A stretch of DNA of 64,000 bases, from NCBI GenBank assembly GCA_022843625.1, contig JALHNH010000025.1, forward strand, positions 1 to 64,000, in the 5' to 3' direction. Positions 1-7,654 of this stretch are shown piece by piece. The notes under the pieces were generated by a model that saw only the letters and a list, made by a program, of their open reading frames with translations, did no database searches and was not told the origin of the DNA. The position numbers were made by a program, and so were the translations under genes. The stretch is from Bryobacter sp. (GTDB lineage: Bacteria; Acidobacteriota; Terriglobia; Bryobacterales; Bryobacteraceae). Each line of letters starts with the position of its first letter. The first letter of the stretch is position 1.

Positions 1-108
1 CGTGCCCAGGTGCTGATCACTATGGCTGTGAAGAGCTTCCGCGAAGGCAAGACGATGTACTTCGACGAGAAGACCTGGAAGGTTTCCGACAAGCCCTTCA
101 AGGCTTAA
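1..108 (+). CDS. C-terminal end of a probable Gfo/Idh/MocA-family oxidoreductase (5' truncated)
   Basis: Frame 1 is open from the first base and ends at a TAA, giving 35 residues with the tail 'GKTMYFDEKTWKVSDKPF'. Tails of the form 'GKTMYFDxxxxxV' are, from memory, common at the C-terminus of secreted Gfo/Idh/MocA oxidoreductases in Acidobacteria and Planctomycetes, so this is probably the end of such an NAD(P)-dependent sugar oxidoreductase. The catalytic and nucleotide-binding parts lie outside the window, so the family rests on the tail alone. A strong intrinsic terminator follows 25 bases downstream, which fits the real end of a transcription unit. Confidence 0.5.
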   Translation, partial: RAQVLITMAVKSFREGKTMYFDEKTWKVSDKPFKA

Positions 109-133
109 TGCTACTGCGCCGCAAGGTATGCAG

Positions 134-159
134 GCCCCGCCCCACAGGGCGGGGCTTTT
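134..159 (+). terminator. Rho-independent terminator after the truncated oxidoreductase
   Basis: A perfect 9-bp GC-rich stem (GCCCCGCCC / GGGCGGGGC) with loop CACA is followed directly by TTTT. It lies between the end of the upstream gene and the start of the ATPase gene, so it ends the upstream transcript. Confidence 0.85.
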
Positions 160-182
160 CCGTCTCCCCCCATGATTTACCC

Positions 183-1226
183 ATGATTTACCGCCTTGAA
201 ATCGAGAACTTCGCTTCCTTCCGGGATGCTCAGGTGCTCGACCTGCACTTCCATGCCAGCCTTCCCCCGGATCCACGTATATACGCCGAGTTGTTCCCTG
301 GTGCCGGTGCTTACATTCCCAAAGTGGTGAGCGTCTTTGGCGCGAATGCTTCGGGCAAGACAAACATCCTGCTTGCGTTGGAATTCGCACTCAAGGTGGC
401 GGCCCGCCGCGAAAATTCACCCTCCGCCTGCTTCCCCTTCAACAGCCCGGACACCTTCCACGAGCCCACCCGTCTGGCCATTGAGTTTTCTGCTCCCATC
501 CCAGACTCCAACCAGTTTGCCCTATTCCGATATCTGCTCATCGTGGAGGCGGCCACCCGGTCAGGGCTTATCATCAAGCACGAATCCCTCCGGCACAAGC
601 CCGATGGCCGAGGGCACTGGCAGCGCCTCGAAAACTTCTCCACCGATTGGGCCCAACGCGTCGCCCTGCGCAGCCCGCTGCTTGGCCACGCCCCTGACCA
701 ACTTGTCCACCAGATCCTGTCGAGTGAGCCCGATTCCCTGCTCCAGCTCAATCGCCAGCTTCCCCGCTTTTGCCTGGGCGTTGAGAGGATGTCTTACCAA
801 TACACGCCACAGGGTCCGCAGGCTCGATTCGCGCATCAGGGGATGAAGCAGGAAATCCCCTGGAGCCTTGAAAGCGGTGGCACCCGTGCCTTTGTGCGCG
901 CCTTTCCGTTTCTCAATGCTGCGCTCCGTCAAGGTTCTCTTTGCGCCTTGGATGATCTTGATGCCACGCTTCACCCCTTGCTGGTCCCAAAACTGCTTGA
1001 CTGGTTTTATACGCCTGAATCCGGCCATCCAACAGGCTCTCAGCTTTGGTTCACCACGCACAGCACGATCCTGCTTGAAGAGCTGACCCGGGATCAGGTG
1101 ATCCTTTGCAACAAAGATTCACAAGGCTGCAGTACCATCACGCAGCTTAGAAACACGAAGGCCCGCCAGCGCGACAACCTGTTTCGCAAGTACCTCGCTG
1201 GCGATTACGGGGGAGTACCGGATTGA
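183..1226 (+). CDS. AAA-family ATPase of the COG1106/AAA_15 type (RloA/OLD-like)
   Basis: This is a soluble ATPase of about 347 residues. The family has an ABC-like ATPase core and is often linked to phage defence or DNA metabolism. The track ORF opens at 108, inside the upstream terminator; the start 'MIYRLEIENF' at 183 matches the usual family N-terminus and clears the hairpin. Visible motifs are Walker A 'GANASGKT' (residues 53-60), a signature-like 'LESGGTR' (229-235), a Walker B region 'LDDLDATLHP' near 256-264, the switch 'FTTHS', and the family C-terminus 'YLAGDYGGVPD'. The acidic residue after the Walker B aspartate is Asp rather than the usual Glu. Members are frequently paired with an RloB-like nuclease gene, but none follows here. 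A role in defence is therefore possible but unsupported by context. Confidence 0.8.
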   Translation: MIYRLEIENFASFRDAQVLDLHFHASLPPDPRIYAELFPGAGAYIPKVVSVFGANASGKTNILLALEFALKVAARRENSPSACFPFNSPDTFHEPTRLAIEFSAPIPDSNQFALFRYLLIVEAATRSGLIIKHESLRHKPDGRGHWQRLENFSTDWAQRVALRSPLLGHAPDQLVHQILSSEPDSLLQLNRQLPRFCLGVERMSYQYTPQGPQARFAHQGMKQEIPWSLESGGTRAFVRAFPFLNAALRQGSLCALDDLDATLHPLLVPKLLDWFYTPESGHPTGSQLWFTTHSTILLEELTRDQVILCNKDSQGCSTITQLRNTKARQRDNLFRKYLAGDYGGVPD

Positions 1227-1240
1227 GTTCCAGCCAGGAT

Positions 1241-1276
1241 AGAAAACGCCCCGCCGGCCTTAAGCCTTCGGGGCGT
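1241..1276 (-). terminator. Hairpin terminator, mainly for the leftward PEP-CTERM genes
   Basis: ACGCCCCG and CGGGGCGT form an 8-bp stem around a 15-nt loop. On the minus strand the stem is followed by a short T run (TTTTCT), so it best fits termination of leftward transcription. It may also slow rightward transcription from the ATPase gene. Confidence 0.6.
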
Positions 1277-1365
1277 CTCACTAGTCGATCTTTATTCTCC
1301 GTCCTGGAGTTCAAGCCACAAGGGAGGACCGATTCCAAATTGGACCAAGTGTCCTTGGATTGCGC

Positions 1366-1605
1366 TCAGGGGCGGCCACGAATCCAGGCAATGCCACCGA
1401 GCCCAGTGATTAGCAGCGCCATGGAAGACGGCTCCGGAATACTGTCGCCCGAGCTATCGGCTACACCCAATGCACCAATGGTGAAGGCGCGGTAACCTTC
1501 CAAGGCGTCATCCTGAAAGGTCAGTGATAACCAGTAGGGCGCTGGCGACAGCGGTGCAGCATCAACTTTGGTCCAAACTATCAGGGAAAGAGACCGTTCA
1601 CACAT
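1366..1605 (-). pseudogene. Remnant of a PEP-CTERM-anchored secreted protein (C-terminal part only)
   Basis: The 79-residue ORF ends with a textbook PEP-CTERM sorting tail: 'IPEPSS', a hydrophobic stretch 'MALLITGLGGIAWI', then 'RGRP'. The segment before it resembles the end of a beta-sandwich domain. There is no signal peptide and no domain body. The frame stays open only to about 1660, where it runs into the end of the neighbouring gene in another frame. This looks like the 3' end of a tandem paralogue whose 5' part was lost. It is not in frame with the upstream gene, so a single frameshift within one gene would need its real tail to lie here; that alternative cannot be excluded. Confidence 0.6.
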
Positions 1606-1624
1606 TGCGGAACAGTAGTCATTT

Positions 1625-2269
1625 TCAGCGTGTCGAGTGCAGCTTTTGCACTTTCCTTGCAGTTAATAAACAAGACAGACCACCTGCCAATAACCACACG
1701 CTATTGCCCTCTGGCACGCTCGTATCGACTGCTACAACCGAAACGCTATCGATCACCGGGCCCCAGAACCCAGCTCCATTGAGTGAAGAAAATGAAACAG
1801 TGCTGGTTGCGCTCACCGCATTGAATAGCAATGAGTATTCAGTCCATACCATTGCGAACTGTGGCGAACTGGTCAAGATGATGTCAAGATCAAGTCCGCT
1901 TCCTAAGCTCGCTCGCATCGATCTTGTACCCAGCCCGGAAACCGTCGGGGCTGCGGCGAAAAACCTCAGTAAATAAGTCGACCCGATGACGCTGCTAAAC
2001 GATTGTTGCAACACGCCTGTGCCCGACGTTCCACCATTGAGGTTCAGATCCACCGCACGGGTCCCATCGTGCATCGGGCCAAACTCGACGTTGTTGTGCC
2101 AGTCTACGGCGACTCCCAGCACGCTCCAACCCGTCAAATTCGTCTGTCCCGCCGCTACTCGAGTAAAACTACTACCCGTAAAGGTTCCGGTTTCAAAACT
2201 CCCATTTGTGATTAGATTTGCCGCAGCGACTGAGGAGCAAAGCAGAAGCAAACCAAGAAATCTGTTCAT
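1625..2269 (-). CDS. Secreted DUF642/choice-of-anchor-C-like protein with a degenerate PEP-CTERM tail
   Basis: The product has 214 residues. It starts with a signal peptide ('MNRFLGLLLLCSSVAAA') directly followed by 'NLITNGSFETG', the opening of DUF642/choice-of-anchor-C carbohydrate-binding-like beta-sandwich proteins. The C-terminus has the layout of a PEP-CTERM signal: 'VPEG', hydrophobic 'VWLLAGGLSCLLT', basic 'ARKVQK'. The motif is PEG instead of PEP and extra residues follow the basic cluster, so exosortase processing is uncertain. It is probably exported and attached to the surface or extracellular matrix. The PEP-CTERM remnant lies directly downstream, suggesting a former tandem pair. 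No exosortase gene is in the window. Confidence 0.7.
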   Translation of the reverse strand: MNRFLGLLLLCSSVAAANLITNGSFETGTFTGSSFTRVAAGQTNLTGWSVLGVAVDWHNNVEFGPMHDGTRAVDLNLNGGTSGTGVLQQSFSSVIGSTYLLRFFAAAPTVSGLGTRSMRASLGSGLDLDIILTSSPQFAMVWTEYSLLFNAVSATSTVSFSSLNGAGFWGPVIDSVSVVAVDTSVPEGNSVWLLAGGLSCLLTARKVQKLHSTR

Positions 2270-2549
2270 ATCATTTCACCTTAAAAGTATTCTGATCGGC
2301 CAGAGCAGACCCCGAAAGAGGGGACGGAAGCCGCCGACACCAACCGGAGGCACAGAGAAAAGCAGCACCCACAAAAAGAGAAGCGAAGCCGCTTACCAAA
2401 TGAGGACAGAGTTTTTTACGAAATCTGATTAAAAACTCCGAGCGCGGTGCACTCCGGCTGGCTAAGATGTTTCGACCTTGAAGTGTTTACGCGAAGGCTC
2501 GCAAATAGAGCTCGGTTACAGGGAAATAGTCGCTTGATAATCTGTATCC

Positions 2550-3536
2550 ATGCACTCATTTTTAGCGGTAACTCTGCTTCTGTTTGCCTGTGTTTGCCAC
2601 GCCGCAGGTGCGAACAGTCAGGAGGAGACAATGCAGCGCATTCGGGACCTGGAAGATCGACTGGCCAGGGCGGAAGCGCTGATCCAGCAGTTGATGACAC
2701 GCGCGGGAGCGCCGCCGGTCGTTGAGAGTGCGGCAAATATCGTGGCACCGGTGGCAGCGCCGGAAGTGAGCCGATCAGAACGTCAAACGATGACCGGTGA
2801 GCGTGGCATGCCGCAGGAGTTGCTCCCCAACCTCGGATTGATCGGAGCGTCCAGCAGTTTCTCAGCCGGAATTCATAGCGGGCCTTATTCGAGTGGCCGG
2901 GGTACTTACTTGAGCGGAGGGGTATCTTTGCCTTTGATGAAGGCGCCTGGGGGGCAGTTACTTTACGATTTTTCCGCCGGACTCAGCAGAAGCGATAGTC
3001 CACTAACGATTACATCGAATGTAGCCCAAGTGGCCAACCTGGCTGTACTGGGCCCGGGGCAACTCACCGATGCATTGCAGGGCACCGGTGCTGCGCCTTT
3101 CCCGGTGCAGGTTTCCAGCCGCTCCAAAGTCGATGTTTTGCAGGTGATTCCTTTTGGATTGAAGTACCAAAACGCAAGCCTGAGCCGCTGGCGATTGCGG
3201 CCTTATGTCGTAATGGGCTTTGGTCTTTTTGTGACCATCAGCAATCAAACCACGCTTACCGGTCTGCGCAATGCCCCCGCGCTGAATGCGCTCTTCGGAA
3301 ACGGTGCGCCTTTTGGCGGAGCGCTGATTGGAGGACAGATCGCAGCAGCCAAAGAGTTGACAGCGCTTGGATTGCCCTCGGGGCAAGGGGGCATCTCGCC
3401 GGGCTTCCAGACTGGCGGTGGCATTGAGTGGCGCGTCAAGCCCCGGTTGTCCTGGGGACTGGACATGCGCTGGAACAAGCTTGGCAATGGCGCCAACTTT
3501 TTCACGATTGCCCCCAGAGGATCATTCCATTTCTAA
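2550..3536 (+). CDS. Predicted outer-membrane beta-barrel protein with N-terminal coiled coil
   Basis: The product has 328 residues. It begins with a signal peptide (about residues 1-19), then a heptad-like stretch 'RIRDLEDRLARAEALIQQL' typical of a short periplasmic coiled coil, then a glycine- and serine-rich region of alternating hydrophobic strands. It ends with 'APRGSFHF', the terminal-phenylalanine beta-signal of outer-membrane proteins. The substrate or role cannot be read from sequence. The 280-bp gap upstream is shared with the leftward DUF642 gene and should hold both promoters; a GATAAT lies about 17 bp before the ATG but no convincing -35 was found. The gene is convergent with the anti-sigma gene, 3 bp away. 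Confidence 0.7.
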   Translation: MHSFLAVTLLLFACVCHAAGANSQEETMQRIRDLEDRLARAEALIQQLMTRAGAPPVVESAANIVAPVAAPEVSRSERQTMTGERGMPQELLPNLGLIGASSSFSAGIHSGPYSSGRGTYLSGGVSLPLMKAPGGQLLYDFSAGLSRSDSPLTITSNVAQVANLAVLGPGQLTDALQGTGAAPFPVQVSSRSKVDVLQVIPFGLKYQNASLSRWRLRPYVVMGFGLFVTISNQTTLTGLRNAPALNALFGNGAPFGGALIGGQIAAAKELTALGLPSGQGGISPGFQTGGGIEWRVKPRLSWGLDMRWNKLGNGANFFTIAPRGSFHF

Positions 3537-3539
3537 AAG

Positions 3540-4622
3540 CTAGATGGCACCAAAGAGCAATTTGTGTCCACGGGCAACCACACTCCCACCTGGGGGCTCG
3601 TCGGTAATAGCAAAACCAGTGGCGTCGATGAGTGCCGGTGTTGGCGGAGACTGCAAGAAGCCACGCCCCTGAGCATCTATTTTCATCAAGCCACCACTGA
3701 CGATCGAAGGTGAGCCCTTACGCAGGATCCAGAGCTGATAACATTTTTGATCTGGCAGTTTGGGTAGATCGTGTGCCAACACAAGGAGCCCCCCCTGCCG
3801 GGAATACAGGGCGCGGGCCGAAGAATTTTGAGAGGCGCGGTCTACACTGGCCAACTCGACTTGCTTCATTCCGTTCGATTCTATGGTGCGAAAGGCGTTG
3901 CGATAGTCTTCGAGCACTTTCTTTTGGACAGCAGCGTCTATCTCAAGACCTGCGACGCGGGCATTCACCTGCTCCAGCCTCTTGTCTCTAGCCTGTTGAA
4001 GCTCAGCCAATTGCTTCTGTTGAGCTTGATTGAGAGCCTCGAGTTGTTGAAGCCGTTCCCGATAAAGGTTCAGTTGCCTGTCTTTCTCCGGGTCTTCTAC
4101 TTTCACCACGATTGGTTCAGGTTGTGGAACAGGAACGAGAGGCTTGACAGAAACGGCAACTTCTACTGGCTTAGGTTTGGCCAGGTTTTGTTCCAGCTCA
4201 TGAATGCGCTTCTGCAGATTTGGATTGGGGTCGACAACGCGGGTTGTCTCGATTCGCTCGGGAATGGGAACGGAAACCGTTATCGGGGCAGGCCGATTGA
4301 AGCCCATCCATGCGGCAAAAGCAAAGCTTGCGGCTGCAAGCAGCCAGGGAGCAAAAGAAGTGCGACGGGGTACAGGCATTGCCACTACTTTGGTCTTGCC
4401 TACATAGCTGGCAAGTTTGTCTTCTACCAATTGGCTGGGGGCTTGCCCAGGCAGGCTGGCGCCCAGGGCCAATGCGGCGGATTGTGATTTTGCAAACAAG
4501 GTCTCACACTCGGGGCAACCTGTGCGCAAGTGAGTTACGAGGGGTGCGGCAGCCTGGGGCGTTAAAGCACCAAGCGCCAGGCCATCCCAATCCGAATTCT
4601 GCATCTGGCAATTCAAATTCAT
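3540..4622 (-). CDS. Membrane-anchored anti-sigma factor (anti-sigma-K/RskA type)
   Basis: The product has 360 residues and should bind and hold the ECF sigma factor encoded just upstream. The N-terminal part has a zinc-finger-like H31-x4-C36-x2-C39, one residue longer than the classic HxxxCxxC spacing. One membrane segment follows at about 90-108 ('APWLLAAASFAFAAWMGF'). A long charged coiled coil (about 130-245) precedes a C-terminal RskA domain ('YQLWILRKGSPSIVSGGLM'), which should be periplasmic. Its start overlaps the sigma gene stop by 4 bp (ATGA), the standard translational coupling of sigma/anti-sigma pairs. Confidence 0.88.
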   Translation of the reverse strand: MNLNCQMQNSDWDGLALGALTPQAAAPLVTHLRTGCPECETLFAKSQSAALALGASLPGQAPSQLVEDKLASYVGKTKVVAMPVPRRTSFAPWLLAAASFAFAAWMGFNRPAPITVSVPIPERIETTRVVDPNPNLQKRIHELEQNLAKPKPVEVAVSVKPLVPVPQPEPIVVKVEDPEKDRQLNLYRERLQQLEALNQAQQKQLAELQQARDKRLEQVNARVAGLEIDAAVQKKVLEDYRNAFRTIESNGMKQVELASVDRASQNSSARALYSRQGGLLVLAHDLPKLPDQKCYQLWILRKGSPSIVSGGLMKIDAQGRGFLQSPPTPALIDATGFAITDEPPGGSVVARGHKLLFGAI

Positions 4623-5191
4623 TTCGACTGCAACAATCCGAGACTCATTGCATGCTTGAGTTTTTGCATGCCGAGGCGGATTCGAGTCTTAACAGTACCG
4701 AGAGATTCTCCCAGAGCTTCAGCCAATTCAGGATGAGTTAGCCCTTCGAAATAGGAAAGTTCCAAAACCCGTTTTTGTTCTTCGGGCAAGGTTTCCAGTA
4801 TCTGGCGCACCGAATGGATGGTTTCTGCGTCCAAACGGTGTTCTGTCAGTGACGCAAGTTCAACCTGAGTCTCTACATCAGGGTATACGTAGAAACTGGC
4901 CCTCCGGGATTCTTTTCGCTTATGATCAAGCGAAATATTTCTTGCGACCGTTAATAGCCAAGGCAAAAGTTCGCCCTTGGAGGAGTCGAATTTTTCAGGA
5001 TGATCCCAAAGTTTCTGGAACAGATCCTGCAAGACCTCTTCTGCAGCGGGGCGGTCCTGAAGGATTCGCAGGACCAAAGCAAAGACGCGCAAGCGGTAGC
5101 GGCGGTAGAGAGCCATCAAGGCATCCCCTTCCCGGGCCCTGACCCGGAGGAGAAGTTCGTTGTCGCTCAATTCATTGAGGTCTTCGCTCAT
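4619..5191 (-). CDS. ECF-family RNA polymerase sigma factor
   Basis: The product has 190 residues, the usual ECF size. Region 2 is seen in 'AAEEVLQDLFQKLWDHPEKFD' and region 4 in 'LTHPELAEALGESLGTVKTRI', a helix-turn-helix recognising the -35 element. It lacks other sigma-70 regions. It is co-oriented and coupled with the anti-sigma gene and lies 47 bp downstream of a TonB-receptor gene. That receptor-sigma-antisigma order resembles surface-signalling loci, but the anti-sigma factor is RskA type rather than FecR type, so regulation of the receptor by this sigma factor is only a possibility. Confidence 0.92.
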   Translation of the reverse strand: MSEDLNELSDNELLLRVRAREGDALMALYRRYRLRVFALVLRILQDRPAAEEVLQDLFQKLWDHPEKFDSSKGELLPWLLTVARNISLDHKRKESRRASFYVYPDVETQVELASLTEHRLDAETIHSVRQILETLPEEQKRVLELSYFEGLTHPELAEALGESLGTVKTRIRLGMQKLKHAMSLGLLQSK

Positions 5192-5238
5192 TGAACAAAA
5201 GATGCCAGGGATTCGCTTTTAGATCTATGATTTTTAAT

Positions 5239-7605
5239 CTAGAACCAGAAGCGGTAACGAAGAGAGACGGTTCTCGGCTGGACCACTCGTGTTCCGACAA
5301 AAGCGCTCTGGAAATTATAAAGTGCCGTTTGATTGGTGAGGTTGGTGGCTTGAGCGGCAATTTCCCATCGCGTTCGTTCGGCGGCTCTGTGCCGGTAGCC
5401 TGCAACCAGATCCGTAATGGTGCGAGGCCGAACTCGAGCAGGAGTCCCGCTTAGATCTACATAAGGAAGCAAGTCGAAGTAGTCAGGATCGGCGGCTACT
5501 TCTGCCGGGTCGGACGGATTGGCGACCAGGCCGGAATCGTAACGTGAAGAGAGAGTACCAAACCAGCCGCGCGAATTGGTGTAGGCAAGTAGTGCGCTGA
5601 CGCCCAATTTCTGGTCGTGGTCAATCACGAAGGGCCCTTGGGAGAGTGCCTCGACAGCTTCGTTGCCAAGGAAGAGGCCACCAGTAAAGGGAGGAGTAGA
5701 GATCGCACGTGCATGGGTGAGGCTGAGGTTGGTGGAGAATCCGCGCCACTGACGGAATTCGATTCGCCCTTCGGCTCCATTGACCCGGATACTGGCAAGG
5801 GTGATCGGGAAGATGATTCCGGTATTGAAGAAGTTGTTGTTGTCCTGCTGGTCGCGAGCATCTTTGTGATAGTAGGTGCCGGAGATGCTGACCCACTTCC
5901 CGGCACCTTGCTGAAAGCCTAATTCATAGAAATTTTGCCGTTCAGGCTGCAATACAACTGCCGCGCGGCCGAGGGTCTGGCGCACGATGGGAGGAGCGAG
6001 GACTGCGGCCGATTCTGAGCTGGAAAGTAGAAGATTCTCATTGGGAGGAGTCTGGTAGAGCCGGTTGTAGGCCGCCCGAAAGACGGTGTTGGTTTCTTTC
6101 AGGTGATATGCGAAGCCGAGGCGGGGCTGCCACTGGCCACCGTTGGCCAGAAACCGATACGAGTCATAGCGCAAGCCGAGAGTCGCGGTGAAGCGTCCGA
6201 GGCGGAAATGATCCTGAAAAAAGCCGCTGCGCATGCTGCCTCTGGCCTGAGCTGCAAACTGAAACGTGCGGCCACCGAGGGGAAGAGTAAAGGCAGCGAG
6301 GTCTGGATCGAAAGCGGGATTGGTGACCGCAAAGCGGAACTCTTCGCGCAGGGGGTAAGTTTGGTAGTCAAGCCCCATGCGGAGTTGATGCCGGCCTTTG
6401 ATTTTGGAGTAGCGGGCGTTGGCGTTGAAAGTGGCGGCTCGCCTGTCCTGCCATGCGGTAACCGGCGTATCGCCATCGCTTGGCAAGAGTTGAGCCCTGG
6501 AAGGCCGCCAACTCAGGTTCAGTTCTGTAGTACTTGTGGGATCGAGAACATGCAACCAGGAACCGGCAATGCTCGAATCGGTCAAGGTTTGGCGCTGTCG
6601 CATCCCGTTTTGATGCTGGCTGCGAAGGTTGGCACTTTCAAAGCCAGCCCTTCCGCCCATTGAGAAGAGACGAACGGTATCACGAGGAGAGGCTTGATAG
6701 TCGAGGCGTGTGAAGAAGCGTTGCGAGTTGCCGCCGTTGTGAAGGTTGTCGAGCGAAACACTGTCAAGATAACGATTACTTTTGACGCCCAGAATCATCG
6801 CTGTCCAGGACAGCTTGCCGCTTTCTCCGGCCAGTTGCACTGTTTGACTCAGAGCATCGAATTGACCGGCTTGTCCACTTAAGCTTCCTGTAAATTTACG
6901 CCCGAGACCGAAGCCGGACCGGGTGGTGATCTGCGCTACTGCGCTGACCTTGTTGCCATATTCGGCAGGAATGTTGCCTGTGTAGAGTTCCAGTGTTTCG
7001 ACGAGGGCAGGGTCAATAGCATTGGCAAAGGCACCACCCAATTGGTCGCTGATTGGCATACCGTCAACGACGAAGGTCATCTGATTGTGAGCCCCTCTGG
7101 GGTGGATTGCGCCGTTGGCATTCTGGGCAAAACCGGGGAAGGTGGCGAGCACTTGTTCGATGCCCCGGGAGCCTCCGCCTTTGGCCAACTGCTCAATCGA
7201 CTCCCGCGATATCAAAGTTCTGCTGCCTGTTTGCTCTGGATCGACGGCTACATCCGTCTTCTCAAGTACGATCAGGCTTTCGCTGGCACCGGCGATGGAA
7301 AGGACAAAATCGAGATTTTCCGGGATATTGGAACGCAGAGAAACTACCCGCTGCTGCGGTTCGAAATTCGGCGCTTTCACCGTAATACGGAAGCGTTGCC
7401 AGGGCAAGTTGGAAAAACGCAAACGCCCGTCTGCGTTGGTAGAGCGCTCTTGCTGAGCACCACCGGCTTCAAGACTAAGGGTCACTTGCGCAGCAGGAAT
7501 CGGGCCGCCAGATGCGTCTCTTACCGTTAAATCGAGAACTGCGCCGCTTTGAGCACTTAAGCACAGCACGCACACAAATGTAGCAACAGGTAAGCGAAAG
7601 AGCAT
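5239..7605 (-). CDS. TonB-dependent outer-membrane receptor with carboxypeptidase-regulatory-like domain
   Basis: The product has 788 residues from the ATG at 7605. The track start at 7647 is a TTG that falls on a candidate -35 box. A signal peptide ('MLFRLPVATFVCVLCLSAQ') is followed by a carboxypeptidase-D regulatory-like beta-sandwich (about 20-100), a plug domain ('IEQVLATFPGFAQN', 'VVDGMPISDQ') and a 22-strand-type barrel ending in 'RYRFWF' with terminal Phe. Such receptors import siderophores, oligosaccharides or peptides; the substrate cannot be told. It sits between a sulfatase gene and an ECF sigma/anti-sigma pair, all leftward. Sulfated-glycan uptake is a reasonable but untested guess. 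Confidence 0.88.
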   Translation of the reverse strand: MLFRLPVATFVCVLCLSAQSGAVLDLTVRDASGGPIPAAQVTLSLEAGGAQQERSTNADGRLRFSNLPWQRFRITVKAPNFEPQQRVVSLRSNIPENLDFVLSIAGASESLIVLEKTDVAVDPEQTGSRTLISRESIEQLAKGGGSRGIEQVLATFPGFAQNANGAIHPRGAHNQMTFVVDGMPISDQLGGAFANAIDPALVETLELYTGNIPAEYGNKVSAVAQITTRSGFGLGRKFTGSLSGQAGQFDALSQTVQLAGESGKLSWTAMILGVKSNRYLDSVSLDNLHNGGNSQRFFTRLDYQASPRDTVRLFSMGGRAGFESANLRSQHQNGMRQRQTLTDSSIAGSWLHVLDPTSTTELNLSWRPSRAQLLPSDGDTPVTAWQDRRAATFNANARYSKIKGRHQLRMGLDYQTYPLREEFRFAVTNPAFDPDLAAFTLPLGGRTFQFAAQARGSMRSGFFQDHFRLGRFTATLGLRYDSYRFLANGGQWQPRLGFAYHLKETNTVFRAAYNRLYQTPPNENLLLSSSESAAVLAPPIVRQTLGRAAVVLQPERQNFYELGFQQGAGKWVSISGTYYHKDARDQQDNNNFFNTGIIFPITLASIRVNGAEGRIEFRQWRGFSTNLSLTHARAISTPPFTGGLFLGNEAVEALSQGPFVIDHDQKLGVSALLAYTNSRGWFGTLSSRYDSGLVANPSDPAEVAADPDYFDLLPYVDLSGTPARVRPRTITDLVAGYRHRAAERTRWEIAAQATNLTNQTALYNFQSAFVGTRVVQPRTVSLRYRFWF

Positions 7606-7618
7606 AACGCCTACTTCG

Positions 7619-7647
7619 ACATTACACTTAACTGTAGTTAACGTCAA
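7619..7647 (-). promoter_or_regulatory. Candidate promoter with palindromic operator in the spacer, upstream of the TonB receptor
   Basis: On the minus strand TTGACG (7647-7642) and TAATGT (7624-7619) are separated by exactly 17 nt. The spacer contains the perfect inverted repeat TTAACT-AC-AGTTAA (7641-7628). Predicted transcription would start only a few bases before the ATG at 7605, giving a very short leader. The boxes match sigma-70 promoters well, but this is read by eye. Confidence 0.45.
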
Positions 7648-7654
7648 CGGAAAT

